Of a stretch of DNA of 64,000 bases, positions 36,418 through 45,813 are shown piece by piece. Each line of letters opens with the position of its first letter. Within the stretch, counting starts at the first letter, position 1. The DNA is taken from positions 620,001-684,000 of the forward strand of contig JAHQRK010000010.1 of the NCBI GenBank assembly GCA_019828595.1, in the 5' to 3' direction. The notes under the pieces were generated by a model. The model was not told the origin of the DNA. It ran no database searches and was given only the letters and a program-made list of their open reading frames with translations. Made by a program: the position numbers and the translations under genes. The DNA is from Aphanomyces cochlioides (Eukaryota > Oomycota > Saprolegniomycetes > Saprolegniales > Verrucalvaceae).

Positions 36418-37337
36418 CTACGCTGTGGGCTTTGTCTTTTCCGCTTGATAGCTGCCGCCCAGTGAGCTTGGAATCGAGGAGAGAGGAATGCCGTGCTGCT
36501 GAGCTGTGGACAGAAAATTTTCGGTCGTCTTGAATATTTGTATCTTGTCTCGCGTTTCAGGGTCAATGAAAGTCTGGATAACTTTCCACGCCCCCCAAAA
36601 CACAAACGGGGCATTGATCAAATACAATCGATGGAGCGATTCAGGATAGTATTGTTGACCCAAGGAGAAAATTGGTTGAAAATAATTGACCACCTTTGGG
36701 GCAATGTGCTTGAGACCAACTCCACTGAGGTCAAAAATGCAAATATGCTTGTAAATGCGTCGTCCATTGCGCGTCGAAGCGGCTTGAATCCTACGTTGAT
36801 TCGTCAGGAGGATTGCCAGTAGGCGTTCAGCTTACTCGGCTTGGAGTCGTTCCAAGTATTGAACGCGATGCGAAATGACTTCATCCAATGTAAAGTTGGC
36901 TTGGAGCTTGGCTAGATCAATGTCGACGGCTCTTTCGACTGAAACAACGTGGCCATACGAGTCCTCGCCGCAGATAGTTGATGGCCAGCATTGCTTAAAA
37001 AGTTGAGTCTTTTCAAGCGTTACCGATAAGATCTCGTCCGCTTTCTGTTCGCGGCGCCAATCCTATGAGGCGACGTCAAGGAAATCAGTGGACAGCCGAA
37101 TACCAATATGCGTTTAGCCTCGTTCACAGTCTTGGCCATTCGTCGTTTCTGCAACTTCTCGGCGCGGTAGGCCCGAGCAAGGCGAATACAAAGCAAAGAT
37201 GGAGTATCCCCTCCGCACATGTCCTTGACCACATCGTAGTACGGCTGGTCTTCAGCATCAAGAGGCAGTGATTCCTCCAACAGTGTTACTTTGTCGTCTT
37301 GATCAGTCGTCTGCGCTTTGCTTGGTTCAGGGGCCAT
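36418..37337 (-). CDS. Sec14-like CRAL-TRIO lipid-binding protein
   Basis: Three exons join in phase: 37337-37104, 37062-36836 and 36790-36418 (277 aa; introns 41 and 45 nt). The N-terminal part is helical and basic (RILDWRREQKADEIL), as in the CRAL-TRIO-N region. The lipid-binding core includes the strand CIFDLSGVGLKH and the diagnostic YYPESLHRLYLINAPFVFW, followed by the usual gate-helix region (FIDPETRDKI). Sec14-type proteins exchange phosphatidylinositol and phosphatidylcholine and present PI to kinases, so the nearby GPCR-PIPK, on the same strand, is a suggestive neighbour. The protein ends soon after the fold, with no GOLD or other domain. It is probably cytosolic; the ligand is unknown. 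Confidence 0.88.
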
Positions 37338-37834
37338 CGTTTCTATCTTTAAGCTTCTGAAACACCTGCGTCGAGTCTTGACAGTCCGGTATTCTCAATC
37401 TGAAGTGAATAAACCGTTACTCAAGATTATAAACACAACTTCAAATTATTGCATTCTAGTTCCAGTTTGCACTCAATCGACTCGCAGGATAACTCGATAC
37501 GTCGCTATTACGATGGCTAACTACATTTAGTTGTAGACTTTGAACAGTATAGAAGCTAGATGAGCGAAGGAGACTGGAATTAAAACCACTTTGATGTGTG
37601 GCAGTTGGCTTGTACTAGTACTTGCTAGTCAGTTACGTGGAGCCACTCTGTAACGGTTTCTCATTGACTAAGTATTGATTGGCTAATATTGTCAGAATTG
37701 AATGATATGGATTGGCTTAATTTTGAAATTTATGAGTGATTTGATTGGTCAATTTCTTGACTGGTGGCTGACGGAACAGGCAGGACGATGGAAGGACCCA
37801 CTTGTTGAATCGTCCAAAAGAGTTCAAGTACAAG
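37338..37834. promoter_or_regulatory. Divergent intergenic region between Sec14-like and RPS2 genes
   Basis: About 500 bp separate the two start codons. Three ATTGG (inverted CCAAT) motifs lie at 37678-37682, 37711-37715 and 37744-37748, about 90-160 nt before the RPS2 start. They suggest NF-Y type control of RPS2. No TATA box was seen. No coding sequence is apparent here. Confidence 0.5.
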
Positions 37835-38620
37835 ATGGCTGACGCTGCTCCTCGTGAACGTGGTGGTTTTGGCCGCGGCCGTGGCCGTGGTCGTGGTGGT
37901 GACCGTGGTCGTGGCCGTGGTCGCGGCCGTGGCCGTGATGGCGAAAAGGAAGGCTGGACCCCTGTGACCAAGCTCGGCCGCTTGGTCAAGGACGGCAAGA
38001 TCGAATCGCTCGAACAAATCTTCTTGTATTCGTTGACCGTCAAGGAATCCGAAATCATTGACTACTTCCTCAAGGACCGCTTGAAGGATGAAGTGATGAA
38101 GATCATGCCTGTGCAAAAGCAAACGACTGCCGGCCAACGTACCCGCTTCAAGGCCTTCGTCGCTGTCGGTGACCACGCCGGCCACGTCGGTTTGGGTGTG
38201 AAGTGCGCCAAGGAAGTTGCCACCGCCATCCGTGGTGCCATCATCAACGCCAAGATGAACTTGGTCCCTGTCCGCCGCGGATACTGGGGTAAGATGTCCG
38301 GTCTTCCCCACACCGTGTGCAACAAGGTCACCGGCAAGTGCGGTTCCGTCCGTGTGCGTCTCATTCCTGCCCCTCGTGGTACGGGTTTGTGCGCTGCCCC
38401 TGCCCCCAAGAAGTTGTTGGGTATGGCCGGTATCGAAGATTGCTACACCTCGGCCCGTGGTCACACCCGTACTTTGGGAAACTTCGTCAAGGCTACGTTC
38501 TACGCTTTGCGCGCCACGTACGCTTACTTGACCCCTGACCTCTGGAAGGAAACCAAGTTCTTGCCTACCCCTTACCAAGAACACTCCGACTACTTGAGCA
38601 AGACCTTCGTCAAGAAGTAA
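37835..38620 (+). CDS. RPS2: 40S ribosomal protein S2 (uS5)
   Basis: Single exon, 261 aa, a core protein of the small ribosomal subunit near the decoding site and mRNA entry channel. The N-terminus has an RG/GR-rich tail (residues about 13-35), the usual target of arginine methylation in eukaryotic S2. It is followed by the S5 N-terminal double-stranded-RNA-binding fold, with [19 protein letters not shown] at about residue 110. The C-terminal S5 domain ([12 protein letters not shown]) comes next. An in-frame stretch before the ATG at 37835 has no earlier ATG, so this start is secure. Codon use is strongly biased to C-ending codons, as expected for a highly expressed gene. Confidence 0.98.
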   Translation: MADAAPRERGGFGRGRGRGRGGDRGRGRGRGRGRDGEKEGWTPVTKLGRLVKDGKIESLEQIFLYSLTVKESEIIDYFLKDRLKDEVMKIMPVQKQTTAGQRTRFKAFVAVGDHAGHVGLGVKCAKEVATAIRGAIINAKMNLVPVRRGYWGKMSGLPHTVCNKVTGKCGSVRVRLIPAPRGTGLCAAPAPKKLLGMAGIEDCYTSARGHTRTLGNFVKATFYALRATYAYLTPDLWKETKFLPTPYQEHSDYLSKTFVKK

Positions 38621-39266
38621 ATGTACGACGAGCTCCTGAGAGCACAAAGGAAAGCGCAATTGGACGAGCGCTACGGTGCGTAGGTGTCGACCTTTGGTGG
38701 ATGTAGATTGACTTAGGATTGCATGTTGGGAAAGCGGCAACGCTGCGCTGCGAGGTGGCGACCCATCTAGCAATTTTATTTTAATGTATGTCTATGCTCT
38801 ATTCATTGTGTTTATCTGGAGCACATCAGAACTGTTGTGCTTTGATTTGGCACAATGGTGCACATCACGACTACTGTTTTGCTACTGAAATTGGATTCAA
38901 GCTACATTATGTTAATTGGGATTGTGTGATCATTCACACGACAGAACGCAATATCGAAAGAAATACAGAAGTGAAAAGAGCAATCTTTGAGGCTATCGGC
39001 GACTAGCAACGGAGAACTTTTGCACTTTGAGTTGCTGCTAGATGCAATCATCCTTGCAAGTGATCACTCAATTTCTCAAAATTGTGCCAATTTTTGCAAA
39101 AGTCGATGTCAGAAAGAATTCGCTCTAACAGAGCACGTCGGCAAATATTTATATCAATGCTAGTGGCACGATCATGAGTGTTACTCTTCAAACTTAAGTA
39201 CGTTATGTTAGATGCTAAAATTTATACTTTTGAAATATGGAAATATAGAGGTTTCTCGGATTTCAA
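38621..39266. other. 3' region of RPS2 and upstream region of LIN9-like gene
   Basis: No gene assigned. A 20-codon frame begins with ATG directly after the RPS2 stop (38621-38683); it is probably chance or untranslated sequence. A 72-codon plus-strand frame at 38788-39006 has no recognisable features. The part after 38760 is A+T-rich. Confidence 0.5.
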
Positions 39267-41154
39267 ATGCTGGAATCGCCAATTGCCAAGTTGCGCGCGC
39301 AGGCAAAGATGGGATGGAGTGAGCGGCTAGGACCACGATGGACAAATGAAGAAGTGAGCGAATTCTTTGCAACATGGAAGAAACAGCATTCCAAGATGGA
39401 ATTGGACCGTGTTGCGATGTTGATATCATCGCATTTGCCGTCCCGGACGCCTGATATGGTTCGAGCACTCATTCAAATGCACAAAGGGTACACTTCGCTC
39501 ATAGATGCCATGCTTATACTGTGAAAACCGAGCGTAGATTCTTGTCACTACCCATGGCGACGGATGAAGGGTTGTTTGCAATCCTCATGGACCATTACGA
39601 CGCACAAGCAGAGTGGGAATCCGAGAAGACACGAGTTGAATCCCGAAAAAAACTCCAGAAAAGAGGCTTGAAGAGCGAAATGCGTTCATTTTGTGCAGCC
39701 ATCGACGCAGAATTTTTTGCCCATAGTGAATTCAAAGACTGTCTGGTTCAAATGAATTTTGGACACCTCCAACAAGCGAAGCGCACCGAATGGTCAGCCA
39801 TTAGAAGCTCCATGGGACACCCACGTCGATTCAGTGCAACATTTCTCAAAGAAGAGCGTGAAAAGCTGCTTCGATACCGCAATGTCGTTCGATACGCACA
39901 GCGTATGAAGGTTCCAATCGATAATATTGCCCCATGTGACGCTCTCATTAGGAATTTCCCGTTGATATCCGCTTTCCCTACAAAATTTACGGCCCATTGC
40001 CAATTGGAACTCGTGTTCGAGGTATGCAATTGCCTTTTGGGGGCAACTAAACATGAGTAGTTCTCCACCCGAAGACTCATCGGTTTTGCGTTGGTGCTAT
40101 TTGCACAGTGCTCGTTCTTGAAAACGCGTACGAGGTCATGCTGACCTACACTGACCATAAAGAAATCCTTTCTTGCCCAGATACATCAGTCATGGTACCG
40201 TTCAGCATCTTTTGATATTGCTCACGTCTCTAGCTCTATGACGAGACCTTACCTCCTTTTCTTTACTGGCAAAATGCTCCTACAGCCTTGACAACAACTT
40301 CTGAATCCTCAGGTTTGCTTGCTTTCCTCGAAAATGTTATTAAATTTACCTTTAGATTCAAAATTGAACGGCACAATCTCGTCCATGCGAGCTGTGATGG
40401 CCCTCTTGCAGAGAAAGGAGAGAATCGTGGCGCATTTGGCCCGTATGAATGAAAAAGCCGCCGAGATTTCGGTACCAACTCAAACCTGACACTTAATCAC
40501 ATTTGGCGCAGGCAAATTCCGAAGGGATAATCCAGTTTCAGTCGCAGTATGCGTGGGTTCTCGTCAACTTAGATATGACAAACCACATGCTCGCGACTGC
40601 TCTGCATCGCATGCAATTGACCCAACACCAGCCGGTTATTTACCTCTCCATTGCTCCGACTCTTACACATGCATAGGAGCCGTACGCTGTTATGGGTCCA
40701 TCCGGTCTTGAGTACCATCCAAGCGAAGCCTCTCTAAATGTGACACAAATCGAGTGGGCACATCAATTCATGAACTCGACGCGTGATCGATCACGAGAAC
40801 TCGTCGCAACTACCATTCGACGACTGACATTGGACGAACGATGGAAAGAAACGCTACAAATGCCTCAGTTGTCAACTTCTGAACTTGTCATGGCCTGCAT
40901 GGACCTCGTCTTGACGCTCCAAAATGCAGTATACAAGGTAGGAGCTGCTTATTTCCATTGCTCCTCACTTCAACTACCAGGTTACATCGGGCGATGAACT
41001 CATGCCGCTCACACCGATCGTAATCCACAAATTGCTTGATCGCAAGTTGGAAATGCTCAAGCCGCGATCAAATGCCAACATGAGCTTGTATCATGAGATC
41101 TTTCAGTCGGTCCAAGTTCTCAAGAGTGTCTTGTTCCATCATCAGCAAGCGTAA
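39267..41154 (+). CDS. LIN9/ALY homologue (DREAM/MuvB complex subunit)
   Basis: Eight exons join in phase: 39267-39487, 39538-40021, 40075-40194, 40234-40312, 40356-40471, 40512-40634, 40677-40937, 40981-41154 (525 aa). An N-terminal SANT/Myb-like segment (LGPRWTNEEVSEFF, about residues 21-70) ends in MHKG, then FLSLP across intron 1, as in LIN9/ALY. The DIRP domain follows (HPRRFSATFLKEEREKLLRYR, residues 168-188). Then come a Tudor-like stretch, a helical region (MALLQRKERIVAHLARMNEKA) and FQSQYAWVLVNLD, all in the family order. LIN9 is the scaffold of MuvB, which represses or activates cell-cycle genes with Rb/E2F or Myb in the nucleus. An exon upstream of the chosen ATG is possible. Its 3' end lies 118 nt from the convergent NBP35 gene. 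Confidence 0.85.
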
Positions 41155-41272
41155 TATAGACTTCAAATCGGTGCGTGTTCCTGGTAAATCCTCGAAACCC
41201 TGCCAAAAGGATACTGCAGATGCGACCCATTCTTGACGACAGGTGATGGAATCATCAATTCTTTCATAGGAT

Positions 41273-42464
41273 TTACTTGGCATGAGCAATCACCTGGTCG
41301 AGGATGCTGCTAAAAGCAGACGCAGCGCTTGACTTAGGATACGCTTCGAGGAAACTCACGCCTTCTTCGCAAGACTGCGTTAGCTTCTGGTCCAGAGGCA
41401 ATCGACCGAGGAATGGCACATTGAACGCCTTCGCCATACCTTCGCCACCACCGGCTGCAGGAGGAAACACTTGAAGCTGAACAGCGTACTGCAGCAACTC
41501 TGGCGCTTTGGCTTTGAGCACTTCGAGAACATGCTGCGTGTGGTCGGTGGAAGTCACAGGGTCGACAAAGTTGCATTGGGCCACATCTTGCTGCAAGCCA
41601 GCCATGTTTTCAACAACTCTACAGTATCGATGAGGACAAACGAAGAGGGAAAAGATGGAGAGACGCACCCCAATACTGGCACACTCGTCTTCTTGCAGAA
41701 ATTGAGTTCCTTACGGACATCAGCCATCGCGACTTCCTGTGGCGTTGTGACCACGACTGCACCGTCGATGTGGGTTTCCTTCATGTACTACACAAATACG
41801 TGGTAAGAAGAGGGCATGGCGGTAGGACACAGCGTACTTGGACAATGCTAATGTGTTCATCGGATGTTCCTGGCGGTGTGTCGATGATGAGATAGTCGAG
41901 GTCTCCCCAGTGGACATCTGTGAGGAATTGCTTGATCAATCCGCTCTTCTTAGGTCCACGCCAAATGATCGCATCATCAGGGTTCGGGAGCATGAATCCG
42001 ATAGACATGACCCCGAGATTGTCGTCAACGTACACTGGTGACCACCCGTCGTTACTTTGGTGAACTTCTTGGCCATGCAAGCCCAACATGCGGGGTACAC
42101 TTGGTCCAGTAATATCAACATCCAACAACCCGACTTGGAAGCCCTTTTGCGCGAGTCCAAAGGCCAACTGACAACTAATGGTCGACTTGCCGACGCCGCC
42201 TTTACCACTCAAGACCAAGATCTTGTGCTTGACGCGACTCAAGTGGTCCTTGACATGCGCAATCGCCGGATCGGGAACTTTGGTCGCTCCACTTGCACAG
42301 AGCGATTGATTCGGGCATCCCGCGCATCCCGCGGCCTTTCCTGCTTGTTCGCTTTGCGTACCGACGCATCCTACACCGTCCTTAGCGCCATTTCGTTGCA
42401 ATGGACTCACCATCATTGGCGTTCGTTGGTTTGTCCATCTCACACCGATTTCGAAATGGTTCAT
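41273..42464 (-). CDS. NBP35: NBP35/NUBP1, cytosolic Fe-S cluster assembly P-loop ATPase
   Basis: Three exons join in phase: 42464-41838, 41787-41669 and 41618-41273 (363 aa). The N-terminal ferredoxin-like motif is C33-x13-C47-x2-C50-x5-C56. The deviant Walker [11 protein letters not shown] is at residues 86-95, and TPPGTSDEH is also present. NBP35 builds and hands on 4Fe-4S clusters for cytosolic and nuclear proteins. The C-terminal CPxC pair that bridges subunits in yeast and animal NBP35 is absent: after VVENMAG the protein reads LQQDVAQC and carries an extra helical segment, as I recall for plant NBP35. The later part ([12 protein letters not shown]) is typical. The start may be 42464 or the Met pair near residue 17. 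Confidence 0.93.
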
Positions 42465-42723
42465 CGAAAGGTTTTCCAGTCATCCGGATAATTATGTCGC
42501 ACCCACCATGTCTGTGAAAAGGTCACCTCCAGGACAATCAGCCCAACGAGGGCTCGACTTAGCGCCGCTAGAAGTCTACGTCGGGGTTGAATGCATGGCT
42601 GTATGCAGTGCCTAAGGCGTAGCGTGCAAGCAAACAAGAGAAATCAAGCAATCAAAACATGCTCGTTAAAAATGTACAAAACCCTCAAGAAACCAGCGCT
42701 CTTGAGGAAGTCGAGCGCAACCA

Positions 42724-42891
42724 CTACTTGCGACCGCCTTGATGCGCTGGGTTGTTCGGGTTCTTTTGATCCGCGCGATTGTCCTGGGCGGCCGCGTAGG
42801 CAGGATTGTTTGGATTCTTGACGTTGGCGCGCTGATCGTTGGGCGAAGGGCCAGGCTTGGAGCCACCATGTTGTTGACGGCCGGGGTTCAT
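42724..42891 (-). CDS. Small Asn/Pro-rich conserved-looking protein
   Basis: A 55-aa protein starting MNPGRQQ. The motif NPNNPA occurs twice, each preceded by Lys (KNPNNPAYAAAQDNRADQ, then KNPNNPAH), with a QGGRK end. Short proteins with NRA-x-Q-x-NPNNPAY motifs occur in several eukaryotes without an assigned function, which makes a real gene likely; this is from memory. The open frame extends upstream to an ATG at 43071, giving 115 aa with a basic start, so the true start is uncertain. No signal peptide or membrane segment. Confidence 0.55.
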   Translation of the reverse strand: MNPGRQQHGGSKPGPSPNDQRANVKNPNNPAYAAAQDNRADQKNPNNPAHQGGRK

Positions 42892-43763
42892 AGTGGATTG
42901 AACAATGAGCAGACTGGCGAGCTCCCATTTAGTTGACTTTGGCATGCTTAACAACTTCCCAATGACCCGCGACAGAAAACGAGCGGTGGACAGCTGCAAA
43001 CTCTCCAACCGACTCCTGGAGTGAGTCTTCAACGGGCTCTTGGCATACTTTTCATTCGAGTAACACGACATTAGATCGTTAAGCTGTCATGACAGCTGCG
43101 CGGCATCAGTTCTGGATCGCGTTCGTCTAACGGCGCGAGACGGTTAAGGCACCAACGACATGTTCTCGTTTCCATGTCGTTTCACGTTGCATCTGGACGT
43201 TGATTAGTTCACAATGCGCCGTCCACCACGAGATGTGGAGGCTGGGGGGAGTGCACTGTTGAGGGGTTGTATAGGATTCACTCGAGATTAATTGTCCATG
43301 CTCGTCTCCCAAGAGGCAAGTTTCCAGCTTGCAGCTTAACTTTCCTCAATCAATGACGATTGCAATCTCTTGCTGGGTATTTCCATCGGACGATACCAGA
43401 AGCGGAGTGCACAGCGGCGCCGAATGAGTCCCCAGACGTTGCGAGCGAAACAAACGCGGCCTTTGCTTCACCGCTTGGTAAGTCAAGATGCAGTTCCAGA
43501 TATATGCATCGGGCATTGCCATGTTATCATGGCATTCGAGTGGTGGGCTCTGTTGCATGATGCAGGTTGGTTGTTCTAGTTGAGCGCTTTTGGTCGTCGG
43601 TCGTTTGGCGTCTGACTGCCACCGGTCGGCTTGGAATTTGCTTTGAATCCTCGCTAATATTGCAAACCTTGGAGTTCATCGAGTCGTTAGCAATTTCAAC
43701 TGACTTCCAACTCAACCACCTTGTGTAGATAGACTTTTCTCTTTATTACAACGACTTTGCTAG
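42892..43763. other. Region between the small protein and NicO gene, no firm gene
   Basis: One minus-strand frame from 43558 to 43127 (143 codons) is open except for a single TGA at 43346-43348. The downstream half (LLGDEHGQLISSES and on) looks protein-like but matches no family I know. It may be a decayed gene or chance. A further minus frame, 43527-43715, is probably spurious. No repeats or RNA genes seen. Confidence 0.4.
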
Positions 43764-44880
43764 CTAGCCAAAGACAGCTTTCATCTTCCCGAGGGCGACT
43801 AAAACGATCCACAGAATGCCCACGGCGACAGACAAGACGGCGGAAAACACATTGATTCGAAATGCAATGACAGCTGATCGTTGCCTACAAGCACAGTGCA
43901 GTCAAATACCGAGAACAACGCTCCAACTTACCCAAGTCGAGCTGTGAGCTCGCCATACAACGCAGCAAAGAGCCCCATGACCAAGATCGACGTCAGACAA
44001 AATGTTCCCAAGTAGACCATAGATCGGACGACATTGTGATACCTCACAGCTGGCATCACACCAAGAATACCACCGGGGCCGGCTATGCCATGGACAATAC
44101 CAACGCATAAAGCCGTCGCCTAGTCGAGGAAACGAGTCGTGTGGATTTCCGTGGAGCGAATCTTACCTTTTGGGTCGTCGGGCTGTCCATATTGACACGA
44201 GGAAGACATTGTCGTGATCGTTCCTTCATGTGTTTCCACCGTGAATATGTTTCAACGTGATCTTCCTCTGCATCATGCGATGCTTCTTCAAGCGTTTCTG
44301 CTGTCGAGTCATCTAGATCAAGCTCCTCGAGATTGCTACAGCTGTCTTCAATGGTCGCAGCCGATGGAGACTTGGCTTGAGGAACATCAGGACTGGTAGG
44401 TTTCTTGGGCGAATACGACGCAATCGAGTCGTCGTCACTGGTAGTACTACTGAGTCGAGTTTGTTCTTCACATGGCACTTCTTCGTACGTGCGTTGCCGT
44501 GACGACTGTTGCGGATCCTGCTTGGAGTCTCCACTCGGCTCGTTGTACTTTCGAATGGCACTGTAGATCCCGTACACGCCAAGCGTGACCATGAAGACGC
44601 CGACGATGATCTCAGTGACTATATCGAGCTTGTCGAGGTTGAGACTATCGTCGAGGAGGATAAAGATGACCGCCATGATGATAAGTCCAATGGAATGGCC
44701 GCATCCCCAACGCATACCGAGCGAAAACGACCGCCACGACGATCCGGCGCTCAGTGTCGCTAGAGCACTCAAGTGGTCTGGTCCTGAGAGAACGTGGAAT
44801 ACGCCAAAGCCAATGGCCGTCATCACAAGCTTGGAAAACGAGCTCGTCGAGTCAATCGCATGGGCATGAGGTGTCTCCAT
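43764..44880 (-). CDS. NicO/UreH-type nickel-cobalt transporter family membrane protein
   Basis: Three exons join in phase: 44880-44167, 44119-43932 and 43884-43764 (340 aa). The first membrane block carries [18 protein letters not shown] (residues about 27-44) and [12 protein letters not shown], the His/Asp signatures of NicO-type metal transporters and of the UreH-like domain. A hydrophilic, Ser- and acid-rich cytosolic loop follows (about 110-215). The second block has [18 protein letters not shown], then two or three more membrane segments. It probably moves nickel or another divalent metal across a membrane. No urease gene is visible in the window, so the cargo is open. The loop is longer than in bacterial relatives. 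Confidence 0.85.
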
Positions 44881-45777
44881 GCCGGCTTGTCCTCTTCTGG
44901 TTGGAGGAAATTTAATAGTGCCAACAATTAGACTTGATGTTTGTATGTGTAATTAAATTTCGATTAAAATTCTGCACTGAACTGAATCAGTTGCGGCCAA
45001 TTTCGTCGACGACACCTCCACAGTCATCCTTCGATGGATTGTTCGACAAGATGACCACAAGATTTTCTCCGAATCCAGAGAGCTGGCAGCTTATTTGGGC
45101 CATGAACTGCCGGGCTACAGTATTGTTGGCCTTGGGGAAGATGAGGCCCTTAACGTTCACGTTGGCATTCGCCGAGAATTCACCCGGCAGACCGAAGACA
45201 AATCAACAATTGCTTGCAATAGTCATGGAGAGCGAGTTACTCAACTTACTGGATTAGCTCTGAACAAGCTGAACGCTGACTACAGCTCATTGTCTGCAAG
45301 TTTACGAGATTGACTTAATGTTGCAGCAACACCCTGGCGTGCATCCTCTCGGTTTTCACGACACTCTAGAAAGTCTCTGCAACGGTATGGCAAAATGCTC
45401 TAAAACACAAAGACATGCAAGTTGGTGTAGCTAAATTTGGCGGAGCTGCAGCTCAGTGGTCGGTTACCCCAAGGGTGGTGAAACCTCGACGCTGAACAGT
45501 CGGTTGCCTACGATGTCAATGACATCTAAGACTGATAAGCTCTCTCTCTCTCTGGCAGCTACGATCTCCTCCATGATTGTTGGAAATGCAAACGTTTCAA
45601 GTCCGACTCGGAGCTCGTCGATAGAAGATCTGAAGGAGGCGTTTCGTGCGCCTCGGCTTCCTTAAACTCGCTGCATCGGCAGTTCCAGAGGTGGGAGCGT
45701 TACTTGAGGGGAGCCATATTGAAATGCATGCCCAAGTCGTTTCGGAACAAGCCATGGGCTAGACCTTGATAAGCTAA
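44881..45777. other. Region with unassigned open frames upstream of the PTDA-repeat gene
   Basis: A plus-strand frame from 44981 to 45313 (110 codons, no start ATG near its left end) looks protein-like (AAYLGHELPGYSIVGLGEDEA) but is not recognised. At 45456-45668 another plus frame begins VVGYPKGGET, the motif found before the switch region of Deg/HtrA proteases. The preceding ELQLS lies one base out of frame, and no catalytic His, Asp or Ser motif is present. A short CT microsatellite lies at about 45539-45553. Probably decayed gene pieces. Confidence 0.4.
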
Positions 45778-45795
45778 CTCACTTTGCAATTTGCC
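45778..45795 (+). promoter_or_regulatory. Oomycete-type initiator plus flanking promoter region
   Basis: CTCACTTTGCAATTTGCC stands 19 nt before the start codon at 45814. It fits the oomycete core promoter: an initiator like TCAnTTT joined to a flanking element like CAATTTnCC. Transcription would start inside it. Nearly the same block precedes the other secreted-protein gene at 49061-49078. Confidence 0.6.
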
Positions 45796-45813
45796 CTCCA
45801 AGCAGCAATCAAA

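Noticed and set aside
38621..38683. 20-codon frame starting right after the RPS2 stop codon
   Set aside because: Too short, no independent start context, and it lies in the expected 3' untranslated region.
37730..38773. 347-codon minus-strand frame
   Set aside because: Antisense shadow of RPS2, which has strongly biased codons.
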